DNA of 64,000 bases from Rhizobium sp. 9140. GTDB lineage: Bacteria; Pseudomonadota; Alphaproteobacteria; Rhizobiales; Rhizobiaceae. The stretch is from positions 3,351,501 through 3,415,500 of the forward strand of contig NZ_FJUR01000001.1 of NCBI RefSeq assembly GCF_900067135.1, in the 5' to 3' direction. The notes below the pieces were generated by a model. It ran no database searches. It saw only the letters and a list, made by a program, of their open reading frames with translations, and had not been told where the DNA came from. Made by a program: the position numbers and the translations under genes. Shown here piece by piece: positions 1 to 9,145 of the stretch; position 1 is the stretch's first letter, and every line of letters begins with the position of its first letter.

Positions 1-207
1 ATACCATGGCCCACCAGCCATGCCCCAGTAGAACATCTCTTCGGAACGATGCGACGATCGCCGCTCGTCGCCACCCTCATCCTGCCAGCTCCGCTCGGAC
101 GTCTCCTGCTCGCTCGACGATAGCCAGGTCGGTGCCACACCGGACCCGACGACGGGGATGCCGACGCTTCGAAAAGCCTCGATGCTGGATTTCAGGATGG
201 CCATCAT
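1..207 (-). CDS. Unknown protein, N-terminal part only (runs off the left edge)
   Basis: An open frame without stops runs from an ATG at 207 to the window edge, so only the first 69 codons are seen. The start is supported by a GAGG motif about 8 bases upstream of two consecutive ATG codons. The peptide begins MMAILKSSIEAF and has a Glu/Ser/Arg-rich middle and an aromatic stretch near the edge. I do not recognise a family. It could be a real short gene or the start of a longer one. Confidence 0.4.
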   Translation of the reverse strand, partial: MMAILKSSIEAFRSVGIPVVGSGVAPTWLSSSEQETSERSWQDEGGDERRSSHRSEEMFYWGMAGGPWY

Positions 208-423
208 CGCTCTTACCTCGCTGGGTTGGTGCCGAACGCAGCCCCCGGGCAATGGTCCGGGCCGCAAGCGGTCGTGTGGAAAAGCGACCGCCTGCGAACC
301 GGCATGCCGGCTGCGCTCCCATCAAATTCTTTAGTCTATAATTTTGATAGAAATAAATTGGCGTTGCACGCGCCTCATGGAAACTGTTTTTCCGCAGAGG
401 CCGCCAAACCCGGAACGAGCGGC

Positions 424-860
424 TTACATCCCGCTCGGCCAGCGATGCGAGGCCCCGACATGCGTGTCGGGCAGCCGGTCGCCCCGGCCGAACAGGCGGT
501 TTCGGAACGAGCCCTCGCCATAGGCCGTTTTGTAAAGTCCGCGCTCCTGCAAAACGGGCACGACATGGTCGATCACGTCATCATAGCTTTCCGGCACCAC
601 GGTGCGGGTGATGTTGAAGCCGTCGATCTCGCCCTCCTCCATCCACTGGCCAAGAGCCGTGGCGACCTCCGCCCCCGTGCCCACCAGCACCGGATAGCGC
701 CCGCCAAGCGCTGCCTCTTCCAAAATGCGCCGGCGCGTCCAGCCTGCCTGACGGGCAATCTCCACCGCCGACTGGCTGGCATTCGACACGCCATAGGTGA
801 TCGGCGCATCGAGATCGTACTGCGCGAAATCGATACCGGTGGTGGCACGCGTTTTCGCCC
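424..860 (-). pseudogene. C-terminal remnant of an NtaA/SnaA/DszA-type FMN monooxygenase
   Basis: The frame encodes about 145 residues like the C-terminal third of nitrilotriacetate/sulfur-compound monooxygenases of the luciferase-like superfamily, with a typical tail (GFNITRTVVPESYDDVIDHV, then a VPVLQERGLYKTAYGEGSFR-like segment and a terminal arginine-rich end). Normal members have about 440 residues. The N-terminal two thirds, with most of the flavin barrel, are missing, and the sequence upstream of about 860 no longer matches the family. I infer a decayed gene rather than a short functional one. The intact luciferase-like gene at 1014 lies divergently next to it. Confidence 0.6.
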
Positions 861-1013
861 GAGGGCACGGCAAGATCAAGACGCAAGGGCGGAAGGTCCG
901 AACGGCGAACGCACTGTGCTGCGAAAGCGAGACTGTGCCTTCGACCGCGAATATGCGAAAACCCCAACATCGCACGCAGACTGACATCGCACACGGATGA
1001 GCACGGAAATATC

Positions 1014-2036
1014 ATGAAGAAAATCGGCTTTCTCTCCTTCGGCCACTGGACGCCCTCGACCCAGTCGCAGACGCGCAGCGCGGCGGATACGCTGCTGCAG
1101 TCGATCGACCTTGCCGTTGCGGCCGAAGCGCTGGGCGCCGATGGCGCTTATTTCCGGGTGCACCATTTCGCCCGCCAGCTGGCTTCGCCCTTCCCGCTGC
1201 TGGCCGCCGTCGGCGCGCGCACCAGCCGGATCGAGATCGGCACCGCCGTCATTGACATGCGCTACGAAAATCCGCTCTACATGGCCGAGGATGCGGGCGC
1301 TGCCGACATCATCGCCAGTGGACGCCTGCAACTCGGCATCAGCCGCGGCTCGCCCGAACAGGTCATCGATGGCTGGCGTCATTTCGGCTACGCGCCTGCC
1401 GACGGCGAGACCAGCGGCGACATGGCCCGCCGCCACGCAGAGGTCTTCTACGACGTGCTGCGCGGCGAAGGCTTTGCCGAGCCGAACCCCAACCCGATGT
1501 TCCCGAACCCGCCGGGCCTCTTGCGTCTGGAGCCGCACGCGCCGGGCCTGCGCGACCGGATCTGGTGGGGTGCCAGCTCGAACGCGACCGCCATCTGGGC
1601 TGCAAAGCTCGGTATGAACCTGCAGAGTTCCACCCTCAAGGACGACGAGACCGGCGAGCCCTTCCACGTGCAGCAGGCCGACCAGATCCGCGCCTACCGT
1701 GCCGCCTTCAAGGCGGCCGGCCACACCCGCACCCCGCGCGTCTCCGTCAGCCGCAGCATCTTCGCCATCACCAGCGACCTCGACCGCGCCTATTTCGGCC
1801 GCTCGGGCGAAGCCGGCGACAAGATCGGCTTCATCGACGCCGACACACGCGCCATCTTCGGCCGCGGCTACGCTGCCGAACCCGACGTCCTCATCGAACA
1901 GCTGCGCACGGACGAAGCCATCACAGAGGCCGATACGCTCCTCCTCACCGTCCCCAACCAGCTCGGCGTCGCGTACAACGCCCACGTCATCGAAGCCATT
2001 CTGACGCAGGTGGCACCTGCGCTCGGCTGGCGGTAA
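1014..2036 (+). CDS. LLM class flavin-dependent oxidoreductase
   Basis: The 340-residue protein has the luciferase-like (bacterial luciferase alpha/F420) TIM-barrel pattern: an N-terminal strand MKKIGFLSFGHW, a helix with AVAAEALGADGAYF, RIEIGTAVIDMRYENP, and the conserved LQLGISRGSPEQV segment that usually contacts the flavin phosphate. Length is normal for the family. It probably oxidises a small organic compound with reduced FMN; the substrate cannot be read from sequence. The Shine-Dalgarno is weak. A remnant of another family member lies just upstream on the other strand, suggesting an older sulfur or xenobiotic oxidation locus. Confidence 0.85.
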   Translation: MKKIGFLSFGHWTPSTQSQTRSAADTLLQSIDLAVAAEALGADGAYFRVHHFARQLASPFPLLAAVGARTSRIEIGTAVIDMRYENPLYMAEDAGAADIIASGRLQLGISRGSPEQVIDGWRHFGYAPADGETSGDMARRHAEVFYDVLRGEGFAEPNPNPMFPNPPGLLRLEPHAPGLRDRIWWGASSNATAIWAAKLGMNLQSSTLKDDETGEPFHVQQADQIRAYRAAFKAAGHTRTPRVSVSRSIFAITSDLDRAYFGRSGEAGDKIGFIDADTRAIFGRGYAAEPDVLIEQLRTDEAITEADTLLLTVPNQLGVAYNAHVIEAILTQVAPALGWR

Positions 2037-2054
2037 AGCTGCGTTCCCTCGACG

Positions 2055-3209
2055 TCACCCCTCCGCCAGCATCGCAACCAGAACATCCGACTGCGAGACG
2101 ATGCCGACAAGGCGGTTTCCAGCGTCGGTGACGGGCAGATGGTGGAGGCCGCCCTCTGCGAAGAGGAGGATGGCTTCGGAAAGGGAGCTTTCGGGTGAGA
2201 CGCTTCGCACCGGGCTGGTCATGATGTCCTTTACGGTGCCGTTCGGCGCCGTGGAGCCGGAAACGGCCAGCTGGTAGCGGCGACGGAGGCCGATGGTCGG
2301 GCGGCCACGGGTCCAGTCCGCCCGGTCGAGAATATCGGTCTGGGTGAGAATGCCGATAATGCGGGCGTTGTCGTCGGTCACCGGCAGGGCCTTGATGTGG
2401 TGGGCGCGCAGGAGCGCGTGCGCCTCCGACAGCGAGGCATCCGGCGCGATCGCGATCACGTCGCGCGACATGATCTGTCCGCACGGCGTCTGGCCGGACC
2501 GGCGCTGGAACGAGCGCAACTCCGTGCGTTTGAGGATGGTGACAAGCTCGTCGCGCTGGATGTCGAGAACGCGGTCGTAATCCTTCAGCACGGCATCGAG
2601 ATCCTCGGCGGCAAAGCCTATCCGGGCCACCGGCGGCGGGTCCTTCGTCTGGTGAGACCCAAGCGCCGGCGCGGCGACATGCGGATAGCGGCGGCCGGTG
2701 AGGTTGTTGAAGAGCAGTGCGGCGGCAAGCAGCAGCAGCGCGTTTCCCAGCACCGGCCACAGCAGAAAACCATAGCCGAGATCATGGATGGCGGGGCCGC
2801 CGAGAACCGCGGTCAGCGCGATCGCGCCGCTCGGGGGATGCAGGCAGCGCAGGCTCATCATGATGCCGATGGCAACGGCCCCGGCCAAGGCTGCGGCGAA
2901 CACGGGATCAGGCACGAGCTTGGCCACCGTCACCCCGACGAAGGCCGCAACCAGATTGCCGCCGATCAGCGACCAGGGCTGGGCGAGCGGACTGGACGGT
3001 ACGGCGAAAAGCAGAACCGCTGACGCACCCATCGGCGCGACCAGCGCCGGCGAAAGGGGAAATATCACGGTCAGCAAGGCGCCGAGGAGGCCCGTGACGA
3101 GCAGGCCGAACAGGGCGCCGACCGCCGAGCGAAGCCGCTCCTTCGGACTGACGGGCGAAGCGGGCCAGGGCATGAAGCGGACAGCGCGGGAAAGTGCGGT
3201 CGATGTCAT
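2055..3209 (-). CDS. HPP family membrane protein with C-terminal CBS pair
   Basis: The 384-residue protein has an N-terminal HPP domain (about residues 25-170) with four hydrophobic segments and the signature LHPPSGA, followed by two CBS motifs (about 240-295 and 325-380; MSRDVIAIAPDASLSEAHAL and VKDIMTSPVRSVSPESSLSE). HPP proteins are inner-membrane proteins linked in some bacteria and plastids to nitrite transport; CBS pairs bind adenine nucleotides and regulate the attached domain. A GGAG motif lies 8 bases before the chosen ATG. It is followed downstream on the same strand by nothing closely spaced. Transport substrate here is unknown. Confidence 0.85.
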   Translation of the reverse strand: MTSTALSRAVRFMPWPASPVSPKERLRSAVGALFGLLVTGLLGALLTVIFPLSPALVAPMGASAVLLFAVPSSPLAQPWSLIGGNLVAAFVGVTVAKLVPDPVFAAALAGAVAIGIMMSLRCLHPPSGAIALTAVLGGPAIHDLGYGFLLWPVLGNALLLLAAALLFNNLTGRRYPHVAAPALGSHQTKDPPPVARIGFAAEDLDAVLKDYDRVLDIQRDELVTILKRTELRSFQRRSGQTPCGQIMSRDVIAIAPDASLSEAHALLRAHHIKALPVTDDNARIIGILTQTDILDRADWTRGRPTIGLRRRYQLAVSGSTAPNGTVKDIMTSPVRSVSPESSLSEAILLFAEGGLHHLPVTDAGNRLVGIVSQSDVLVAMLAEG

Positions 3210-3317
3210 ACGGTCTTCTCCGCAGGCCGGACCGCAGGAGCGGCGGCCGTGTTGATCGCGAGGGCAGAGTCTCGCGCGTGCGCGACGCGGGTTGGATCGT
3301 CCGCCGCCTCCCCGGGG

Positions 3318-5231
3318 CTACCCCTCGCCCTGCCCGTCCATGTCATGCTTGCGCGCCGCGATATCCGGCGGTGTCCAGCCGCGCTCGGTTCTGTCGTGCA
3401 GCGCGCTGCGGTCGCCCATCATGGCCTGTTCGAGAACCTCCGAGATCTCGCGGGCGCGGGCGATGTATTCCTTGTTCTCGAACACCGGCACGCCGTCCTT
3501 CCAGAGAGGCGCGAGCTGCCGCAGCCCCCAGTTGTCCTGCTTGACGAACACGGCCTTGCTCTTTTCCACGTCGAAGGGATGCATGCCGAGGCTCTGCAGC
3601 GCATACCCGGCCGCCCGGACCGAACTGTCGAACACCTCGCGCACGATGTCGTCGGCGCCGGCCTCGTAGAGCTGGTAGACATGGTTGCGGTCATAGGCAC
3701 GTGCGATGATGTGGATATCGGGGTTTTCGTGCCTGGCGTGCCGGACGATGCTGAGGGCGCGCTCGATATCGTCGATGGCCACCACCAGCAACCGCGCCTG
3801 CCGCAGACCGGCGGAATGCAGGAGATCCGGCCGGCCGGCATCGCCGAAAAAGGAGCGGACGCCGAACTTGCGCAGCCCGTCAATGACATCGGAGCGGCTG
3901 TCGAGCACGATGGTCTTGTGGCCGTTCGCCAGCAGCATCCGGTTGATGATCTGCCCGAAGCGGCCGAGCCCGGCGATGATGACCGAGGCCTCCTCCCCGA
4001 TCTCGTCGGCCTCCTCCATCTGCCCCCGGTCGAGACGCGGCACGATGACCTTGTCGAACAGGATGAAGAGCGCCGGCGTCAGCAGCATGGAAAAGGCGAT
4101 GACCAGCATGAGGATAGCCGCGAGCTCGGAGGGCAGCACGGCATTCTGAACGGTGAAGGAGACGAGCACGAAGCCGAACTCGCCGGCCTGCGCCAGCCCC
4201 AGCGCAAGCAGCCAGCGGTCCGAACCGCGCAGGCTGTAGAGATATCCGATCGGCCACAGCACCGCCGCCTTGATGACGATGACGCCGAGCGTCAGCAACA
4301 GGACGAGGCCGAGATTGGCCGTAAGCAGCGAGAAGTCGATACCGGCCCCGACCGTGATGAAGAACAGGCCGAGCAGCAGCCCCTTGAACGGTTCGATATC
4401 GCTTTCCAGCTCGTGGCGGAATTCGCTGTTGGCAAGCACAACACCGGCGAGAAACGTCCCGAGTGCAGGGGAAAGGCCGACCATGCTCATTAGCAGGGCC
4501 GTGGAAACGACGAGCAGCAGGGCGGCCGCGGTGAACATTTCACGCAACCGCGAGGCCGCGATCAGCCGGAAGATCGGGCGTGAGAGGAAGTGCCCGGCGA
4601 CCACGACAAAGGCGATGGCGAGAAGCGTGACCAGCGCCACCTGCCAGCCGGGAAGGTCGGACACGAGCGTCGCCGAATTGCCGGCACCATGGGCCGCATG
4701 CTCGCCGCCTTGCAGGGTGGGAAGCGCCAGAAGCGGCAGGACCGCCAGCATGGGAATAACGGCGATATCCTGAAACAGCAGCACCGAAAAGCTGGAGCGC
4801 CCGCCCTGCGACTTTAAAAGCCCCTTCTCGCTCAGCGTTTGCAGAACGATGGCGGTGGAGGAAAGCGATAGAATGAGCCCGACCGCCACCGCCGTCTGCC
4901 AGGGCAGCCCGGCGGCAAGCCCGATACCCGTGACGACAGCCGCCGAGCCCGCCACCTGCAAGCCGCCGAGGCCGAGCAGCCGGGCGCGCATGTCCCAGAG
5001 CGCCTGCGGCTGAAGCTCCAGCCCGACCAGAAACAGCATCATGACGACACCGAACTCGGCAAAATGCTGTAGATCCTGCGTTTCATTGCCGACGAAGTGG
5101 AAAACGGGGCCGATGACGATGCCGGCAATGAGATAGCCGAGCACCGAACCGAGGCCGAGCCGGGACGCGATGATGACGGATGTGACGGCGGCCGCGAGAT
5201 AGACGAAGGCCTGGAACATAAAACTGCTCAT
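3318..5231 (-). CDS. KefB/KefC-type monovalent cation:proton antiporter (CPA2)
   Basis: The 637-residue protein has a Na+/H+ exchanger domain of about 12 hydrophobic segments (residues 1-385; includes SSTAIVLQTLSEKG and PALGTFLAGVVLANSEFRHE) and a cytoplasmic RCK/TrkA-N nucleotide-binding domain (about 410-530; IIAGLGRFGQIINRMLLANG, the GxGxxG fold). This is the layout of glutathione-gated K+ efflux systems that acidify the cytoplasm during electrophile stress. The start ATG overlaps the stop of the upstream KefF-like gene by 4 bases, so the two form an operon. KefB and KefC cannot be separated from sequence alone. Confidence 0.9.
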   Translation of the reverse strand: MSSFMFQAFVYLAAAVTSVIIASRLGLGSVLGYLIAGIVIGPVFHFVGNETQDLQHFAEFGVVMMLFLVGLELQPQALWDMRARLLGLGGLQVAGSAAVVTGIGLAAGLPWQTAVAVGLILSLSSTAIVLQTLSEKGLLKSQGGRSSFSVLLFQDIAVIPMLAVLPLLALPTLQGGEHAAHGAGNSATLVSDLPGWQVALVTLLAIAFVVVAGHFLSRPIFRLIAASRLREMFTAAALLLVVSTALLMSMVGLSPALGTFLAGVVLANSEFRHELESDIEPFKGLLLGLFFITVGAGIDFSLLTANLGLVLLLTLGVIVIKAAVLWPIGYLYSLRGSDRWLLALGLAQAGEFGFVLVSFTVQNAVLPSELAAILMLVIAFSMLLTPALFILFDKVIVPRLDRGQMEEADEIGEEASVIIAGLGRFGQIINRMLLANGHKTIVLDSRSDVIDGLRKFGVRSFFGDAGRPDLLHSAGLRQARLLVVAIDDIERALSIVRHARHENPDIHIIARAYDRNHVYQLYEAGADDIVREVFDSSVRAAGYALQSLGMHPFDVEKSKAVFVKQDNWGLRQLAPLWKDGVPVFENKEYIARAREISEVLEQAMMGDRSALHDRTERGWTPPDIAARKHDMDGQGEG

Positions 5232-5896
5232 TCGGAGATCCTCGCGGTGATGGCAGTGGGAGACGGCGTCGTGTCGGAAAGCGTCGGAGCGTGCGAGGGG
5301 CCGATCAACGGAAGATCGTCGTCGAGAAGCTCGAGCCTCGAGACAGCATCGAGATCCAGCGTCTTGTCGCGCAGGGCCGAGAGCAGCCGGAGATAGGCTG
5401 AGATATGCGCATCCCCCCGGCCATCGGCTGCCGAATCATGCGCCGAGAAAAGGGCAAACGGCGGCAGGAAGCGCATGCCGCAGAGCGAGGCGGTCTGCTC
5501 CAGCGGTGACAGCAGCGTGCGCAGCCGGAAATGGTTGGAGCCCTCCTCGCGATAGGCATCCTGAGCACCGCCGGTGGTCACGACCGGCAGAAACAGCTTG
5601 CCCGCCAGCTTCGATCCGCTCTGCCCATAGGCAAAGCCGTATTCCAGCACGAGGTCCTGCCACTCTTTCAAGAGAGCCGGCACGGAATACCAGTAGATCG
5701 GGAACTGGAAGATGATGACGTCATGCGCCAACAGCCGCGCCTGTTCCGCATCGATATCGATGTTGAAGCGGGGATAGTCCGCGTAGAGATCGACGAAGGT
5801 CACCCCGTCGAGCAGCCGCGCCTCCTGCGCCATGCGCACGTTGAGGCGCGAATGCCGCTGACCGGGATGGGCAAACAGAATAAGGACGCGCGCCAT
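5228..5896 (-). CDS. KefF-like NAD(P)H oxidoreductase, ancillary to the antiporter
   Basis: The 222-residue flavodoxin-like protein matches the KefF/KefG/MdaB quinone reductase family: MARVLILFAHPGQRHSRLN at the N-terminus, then a VIIFQFPIYWYSVPALLKEW segment and a VVTTGGAQDAY segment. KefF-type proteins bind the cytoplasmic face of Kef channels and are needed for full K+ efflux. I chose the ATG at 5896 because AGGAAG lies 4-5 bases upstream; an ATG 24 bases further up lacks this. Its stop overlaps the antiporter start by 4 bases, supporting a two-gene operon. Confidence 0.85.
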   Translation of the reverse strand: MARVLILFAHPGQRHSRLNVRMAQEARLLDGVTFVDLYADYPRFNIDIDAEQARLLAHDVIIFQFPIYWYSVPALLKEWQDLVLEYGFAYGQSGSKLAGKLFLPVVTTGGAQDAYREEGSNHFRLRTLLSPLEQTASLCGMRFLPPFALFSAHDSAADGRGDAHISAYLRLLSALRDKTLDLDAVSRLELLDDDLPLIGPSHAPTLSDTTPSPTAITARISE

Positions 5897-6279
5897 ATGT
5901 CTTCCTGGGGCATTTATCACTGGGACGACCTATCCAGGGCGGGGCCGGACGGAGATCGACACGACAGAGCAAGGGGAGATCCAAAAACAGGGTGATGGTC
6001 ACCGCGATGACCGCTGCGACAATCGGTGTTGCGGGAAGATCTTGTCAAGCGGCAAGACGGATGCGATGGTAGGGTCGAGCGTAACGCTCCCGATGTGCAC
6101 ATCTTATTGCCGGCCGGCGCCCTTGCGGGGACCGTCAGTCGCCGGAGAGAATGAGATTTGGCACTTTTCTTCGCTATTTTTTCGAGCCAACCCCTTTTCA
6201 TGGCGGACGTGTGGTGAGATAAGGAGCGCCGAAGTCACCATACCACCGCCCCAGCGGGCGACAGAGATCAAGGTTCGAG
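5897..6279. other. Intergenic region upstream of rpsU and the kef pair
   Basis: This 383-base stretch separates the divergent kef-type operon and rpsU. It must hold promoters for both, but I see no convincing -35/-10 pair, riboswitch or conserved RNA. A weak AAGG motif precedes the rpsU start. Confidence 0.4.
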
Positions 6280-6516
6280 ATGCAGGTTCTGGTTCGAGAC
6301 AACAATGTTGAGCAGGCGCTGCGCGTGCTCAAGAAGAAGCTTCAGCGCGAAGGCGTCTTCCGCGAAATGCGTATGCGCGAAGCCTATGAAAAGCCTTCCG
6401 TGAAGCGTGCTCGCCAGAAGGCTGAAGCTGTTTCCCGCCAGCGCAAGAACGCCCGCAAGCAGCTGCAGCGCGAAGGCCTCCTGCCCGGCCCGAAGAAAAA
6501 AGTTGTGACCCGCTAA
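6280..6516 (+). CDS. rpsU: 30S ribosomal protein S21
   Basis: The 78-residue, very basic protein has the S21 signature: [20 protein letters not shown] at the start, then [19 protein letters not shown] and a lysine/arginine-rich C-terminus. S21 binds the 30S subunit near the anti-Shine-Dalgarno region of 16S rRNA. Alphaproteobacterial S21 often has this length. The gene stands alone and is followed about 50 bases later by a strong hairpin terminator, so it is a single-gene transcript. Confidence 0.97.
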   Translation: MQVLVRDNNVEQALRVLKKKLQREGVFREMRMREAYEKPSVKRARQKAEAVSRQRKNARKQLQREGLLPGPKKKVVTR

Positions 6517-6567
6517 GATCCGAACGGCGCCGTCGGACGGTATCCGATCGTGAGCGGCTGGTCTTCG

Positions 6568-6612
6568 AAAACACCCCGGAACGACGCATGGCGTCGCGCC
6601 GGGGTTTTCTGC
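6568..6612 (+). terminator. Rho-independent terminator after rpsU
   Basis: The arms AAAACACCCCGG (from 6568) and CCGGGGTTTT (to 6608) form a GC-rich hairpin with a T-run, 51 bases after the rpsU stop. An inner GACGC/GCGTC pair extends it. Confidence 0.75.
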
Positions 6613-6703
6613 GTTTTGCCGTAGGATCCAGCTTGCTGCCCCGGCGCATAGACCGCAAGGCGCAAGCCGGTCATCGCGACCGGCCTGCACCAGCGGCCCG
6701 GTG

Positions 6704-7813
6704 TTACGAAGCCTCGTCGAACAACGTCTTGTATAGCCGGGGCTGGCAGCGGAGATATTGCGGAGCGGCTTGCACCGTTGCTCCCAAGTGCGCGGCCGCA
6801 TGCCAGGGCCAGCGGGGATCGTAGAGAATCGTCCGGGCAAGCGCGATCATGTCGGCATCGCCCGTACCGATGATGGATTCGGCCTGCTCGAACTCGGTGA
6901 TCAGCCCCACGGCGACGACCGGGATGGAGACGGCCTGCTTCACATCGCGCGCCAGCGGCACCTGATAGCTCGGGCCGACGGGAATGGCCTGCGCGTCGCT
7001 CAGCCCGCCGCTCGAAACATGGATCGCCGCGCAACCGCGTGCCTCGAGTGCCTGCGCGAAGGCAACAGTCTGCGCACTGTCCCAGCCGCCTTCGACCCAG
7101 TCCGTTCCCGACACCCGCATGGTGACCGGTCGTTCCGCGGGAAAAGCCTGCCGGACGGCCTCGAACACCTCGAGGGGAAACCGCATGCGGTTTTCAAGCG
7201 AGCCGCCATAAGTGTCTTGGCGGGTGTTGGAGAGCGGCGAGAGGAACTGGTGCAGAAGATAGCCATGGGCGCCATGGATCTGCACGGCATCGATGCCGAG
7301 ACGCGCGGCCCTGCGGGCGGCATCGGCAAACCCGTTTCTGATCCGCTCCAGACCGTCGGCATCCAGCGCTTCCGGCGCATCATAGGACGGCTTGAACGCC
7401 GACGCCGAAGGCGCCACCGTCTTCCAGCCGAGCGCATGATCGGGCGGCAGCTGCGCCCCGCCCTTCCAAGGCAGATCGGTGGATGCCTTGTGGCCGGCAT
7501 GGCCGAGCTGGATCGCGACCGGCATGTCCGACCAGCGACGAACGCCCTCCAGCACACGCGCCATCGCGGCTTCGCAGGCATCGTTCCACAGCCCGACATC
7601 GCCGAAGCTGATGCGCCCTTCCGGTGTTACCGCCGTCGCCTCGATGGTCAGAAGCCCCGCGCCCGATTGGGCAAGCATCCCGAGATGAGTCAGGTGCCAA
7701 TCGCTCATTTCGCCGTTTTCGGCGGAATACTGGCACATCGGCGCAATGACGATGCGATTGCGCAACGTCAGGCCACCGACGTCGATGGGCGAAAAGAGTT
7801 TGGGTGAAGCCAT
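6704..7813 (-). CDS. Old yellow enzyme family NADH:flavin oxidoreductase (YqjM/NamA type)
   Basis: The 369-residue protein is an FMN-binding TIM barrel. It shows the YqjM-class N-terminus LRNRIVIAPMCQYSAENGEM with the Cys that tunes the flavin, the flavin/substrate pair in IQIHGAHGYLLHQFLSPLSN-like sequence (HGAHGYL), and VVAVGLITEFEQAE near the phosphate site. Such enzymes reduce the C=C bond of activated alkenes, nitro compounds or quinones. AGGAG lies 6 bases before the start. It reads away from the VOC gene at 8023, so the 209 bases between hold both promoters. Confidence 0.92.
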   Translation of the reverse strand: MASPKLFSPIDVGGLTLRNRIVIAPMCQYSAENGEMSDWHLTHLGMLAQSGAGLLTIEATAVTPEGRISFGDVGLWNDACEAAMARVLEGVRRWSDMPVAIQLGHAGHKASTDLPWKGGAQLPPDHALGWKTVAPSASAFKPSYDAPEALDADGLERIRNGFADAARRAARLGIDAVQIHGAHGYLLHQFLSPLSNTRQDTYGGSLENRMRFPLEVFEAVRQAFPAERPVTMRVSGTDWVEGGWDSAQTVAFAQALEARGCAAIHVSSGGLSDAQAIPVGPSYQVPLARDVKQAVSIPVVAVGLITEFEQAESIIGTGDADMIALARTILYDPRWPWHAAAHLGATVQAAPQYLRCQPRLYKTLFDEAS

Positions 7814-8022
7814 GTCGATCTCCTGAAGACATTCGCGGCGCTGGAACAGCCGCTGCTACCCTGCAGCATATAGGGTGGCAAATCGCTCATTACATACGGC
7901 CATGCGGCCCGAGACCTGTCATCCCATGCCGGAACGTGCGCCGCCGCTTGCGAAAACCGAGCGGGCGCGCGACAACTGGGAAACGGCACCGTCTGCCGCA
8001 GCAGGTCAAGGAGGGAATGCAC

Positions 8023-8403
8023 ATGTTCGACCACGTTTCCATCGGCGTCCGGGACATCGACCGGTCGCGCATCTTCTACGATGCCGCTCTCACCCCGCTC
8101 GGCTATGGCCGGCTGACGAGCGGCGCGACGATGCTCGGTTACGGGGATGAGCAGGTGGGGCTCTGGGTGACGCAGGCCGAACATCCGGTCCGCCCGGATC
8201 TCCGCTCCGGCCTGCATTTCTGCTTCAAGGCCTTCAGCGAAGAGGCCGTCGAAGCCTTCCACGCCGCCGCCGTCGCCCATGGCGGAGAGGACAACGGCGC
8301 CCCGGGCCTGCGCCCGGAATACGCCACCTTCTACTACGCCGCCTTCGTCATCGACCCCGATGGCTACCGGCTGGAAGCCTTCTTCCACAAACCGGACCTG
8401 TAA
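8023..8403 (+). CDS. VOC (glyoxalase/bleomycin resistance-like) family protein
   Basis: The 126-residue protein starts MFDHVSIGVRDIDRSRIFYD and has the paired beta-alpha-beta-beta-beta modules of vicinal oxygen chelate proteins, with metal-ligand-like His in MFDHVS, His in GLHFCF and Glu in YRLEAFFH. Small single-copy members act as dimers; the reaction here is unknown. AAGGAGG at 8008-8014 lies 8 bases before this ATG, whereas the earlier ATG at 8017 is only 2 bases away, so 8023 is preferred. Confidence 0.85.
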   Translation: MFDHVSIGVRDIDRSRIFYDAALTPLGYGRLTSGATMLGYGDEQVGLWVTQAEHPVRPDLRSGLHFCFKAFSEEAVEAFHAAAVAHGGEDNGAPGLRPEYATFYYAAFVIDPDGYRLEAFFHKPDL

Positions 8404-8429
8404 TCCGCGATATCGAGGCGGCGAACCGA

Positions 8430-9053
8430 TCAGACCGGAATTTGAGCGGCGACGTCTCGATCCGACGGCCGCTCGCTCGCGGAAAGCCCGTTGGCGACGC
8501 CGAGGCGATCGGCCTCGTTCCGGTTCTGGCTCATCTTGCGCTTTCCCTCCAGATGCGTGATCGGCATGCGCAGGCCGACGATGCCGCGCAGCTGGGATGC
8601 GATGAAATCCGCCGGCGCGTCGTCCACCGCCCAGGCAACAGCCCTCGGCTCCTCATGCAGCGTCGTCAGCCGTGTCACGACATCCAGCAGACGCTCGGCA
8701 TCGTCGAAGAATGCCACCGGCCCGCGCGCCTGAACCGTCACGTAATTCCAGGTCGGCACGACCTTTCCCGTCTGCTGCTTTGTTGCGTACCAAGTCGGCG
8801 TCACATAAGCATCCGCCCCCATGAAAATCGCCAGCCCATCGCCGATGGTCGGCGTCCGCCATTGCGGATTGGCCTTGGCGAGATGTCCGTAGAGAACGCC
8901 GTGCTCTCCTTCGCTTTCGTCCAGAAAAAGCGGCAGCGGGGTGGCGAACGGCCCGTCAGCGGTGGCGGTGACAAAATTCGCCAATCGCACCGCCCGAACC
9001 GTTGCCAGCAAGGCGCTGCGATCGTCAAGGCGGAAGGCGGGCGGTGTGTACAT
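8430..9053 (-). CDS. paiB: FMN-binding negative transcriptional regulator, PaiB family
   Basis: The 207-residue protein matches the PaiB/FMN-binding split-barrel family: MYTPPAFRLDDRSALLATVR at the start, then LANFVTATADGPFATPLPLF, HLAKANPQW, a PTWNYVTVQARGPVAFFDD segment, and GIVGLRMPITHLEGKRKMSQNR near the end. PaiB was named as a repressor in Bacillus, but many members are simply FMN/heme-binding split-barrel proteins; a DNA-binding role here is not proven. It is convergent with the VOC gene. Confidence 0.88.
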   Translation of the reverse strand: MYTPPAFRLDDRSALLATVRAVRLANFVTATADGPFATPLPLFLDESEGEHGVLYGHLAKANPQWRTPTIGDGLAIFMGADAYVTPTWYATKQQTGKVVPTWNYVTVQARGPVAFFDDAERLLDVVTRLTTLHEEPRAVAWAVDDAPADFIASQLRGIVGLRMPITHLEGKRKMSQNRNEADRLGVANGLSASERPSDRDVAAQIPV

Positions 9054-9145
9054 GGCGTCGATCCTCGTTCAGCCCTAGAGATTAGCGCATAACGGGACGT
9101 TGAAAAACAGCCTGTTCACTGCGGCGATCAGGAAAGCGACCGGCC

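Noticed and set aside
876..1985. Leftward 369-codon frame opposite the LLM gene
   Set aside because: Shadow frame of the well supported oxidoreductase on the plus strand.
3249..4493. Long rightward frame (414 codons) opposite the Kef-type gene
   Set aside because: Composition is that of an antisense shadow of a GC-rich gene; the leftward frame has clear antiporter domains.
5897..6279. Riboswitch or small RNA upstream of rpsU
   Set aside because: No conserved element or strong hairpin with terminator was recognised in the region.
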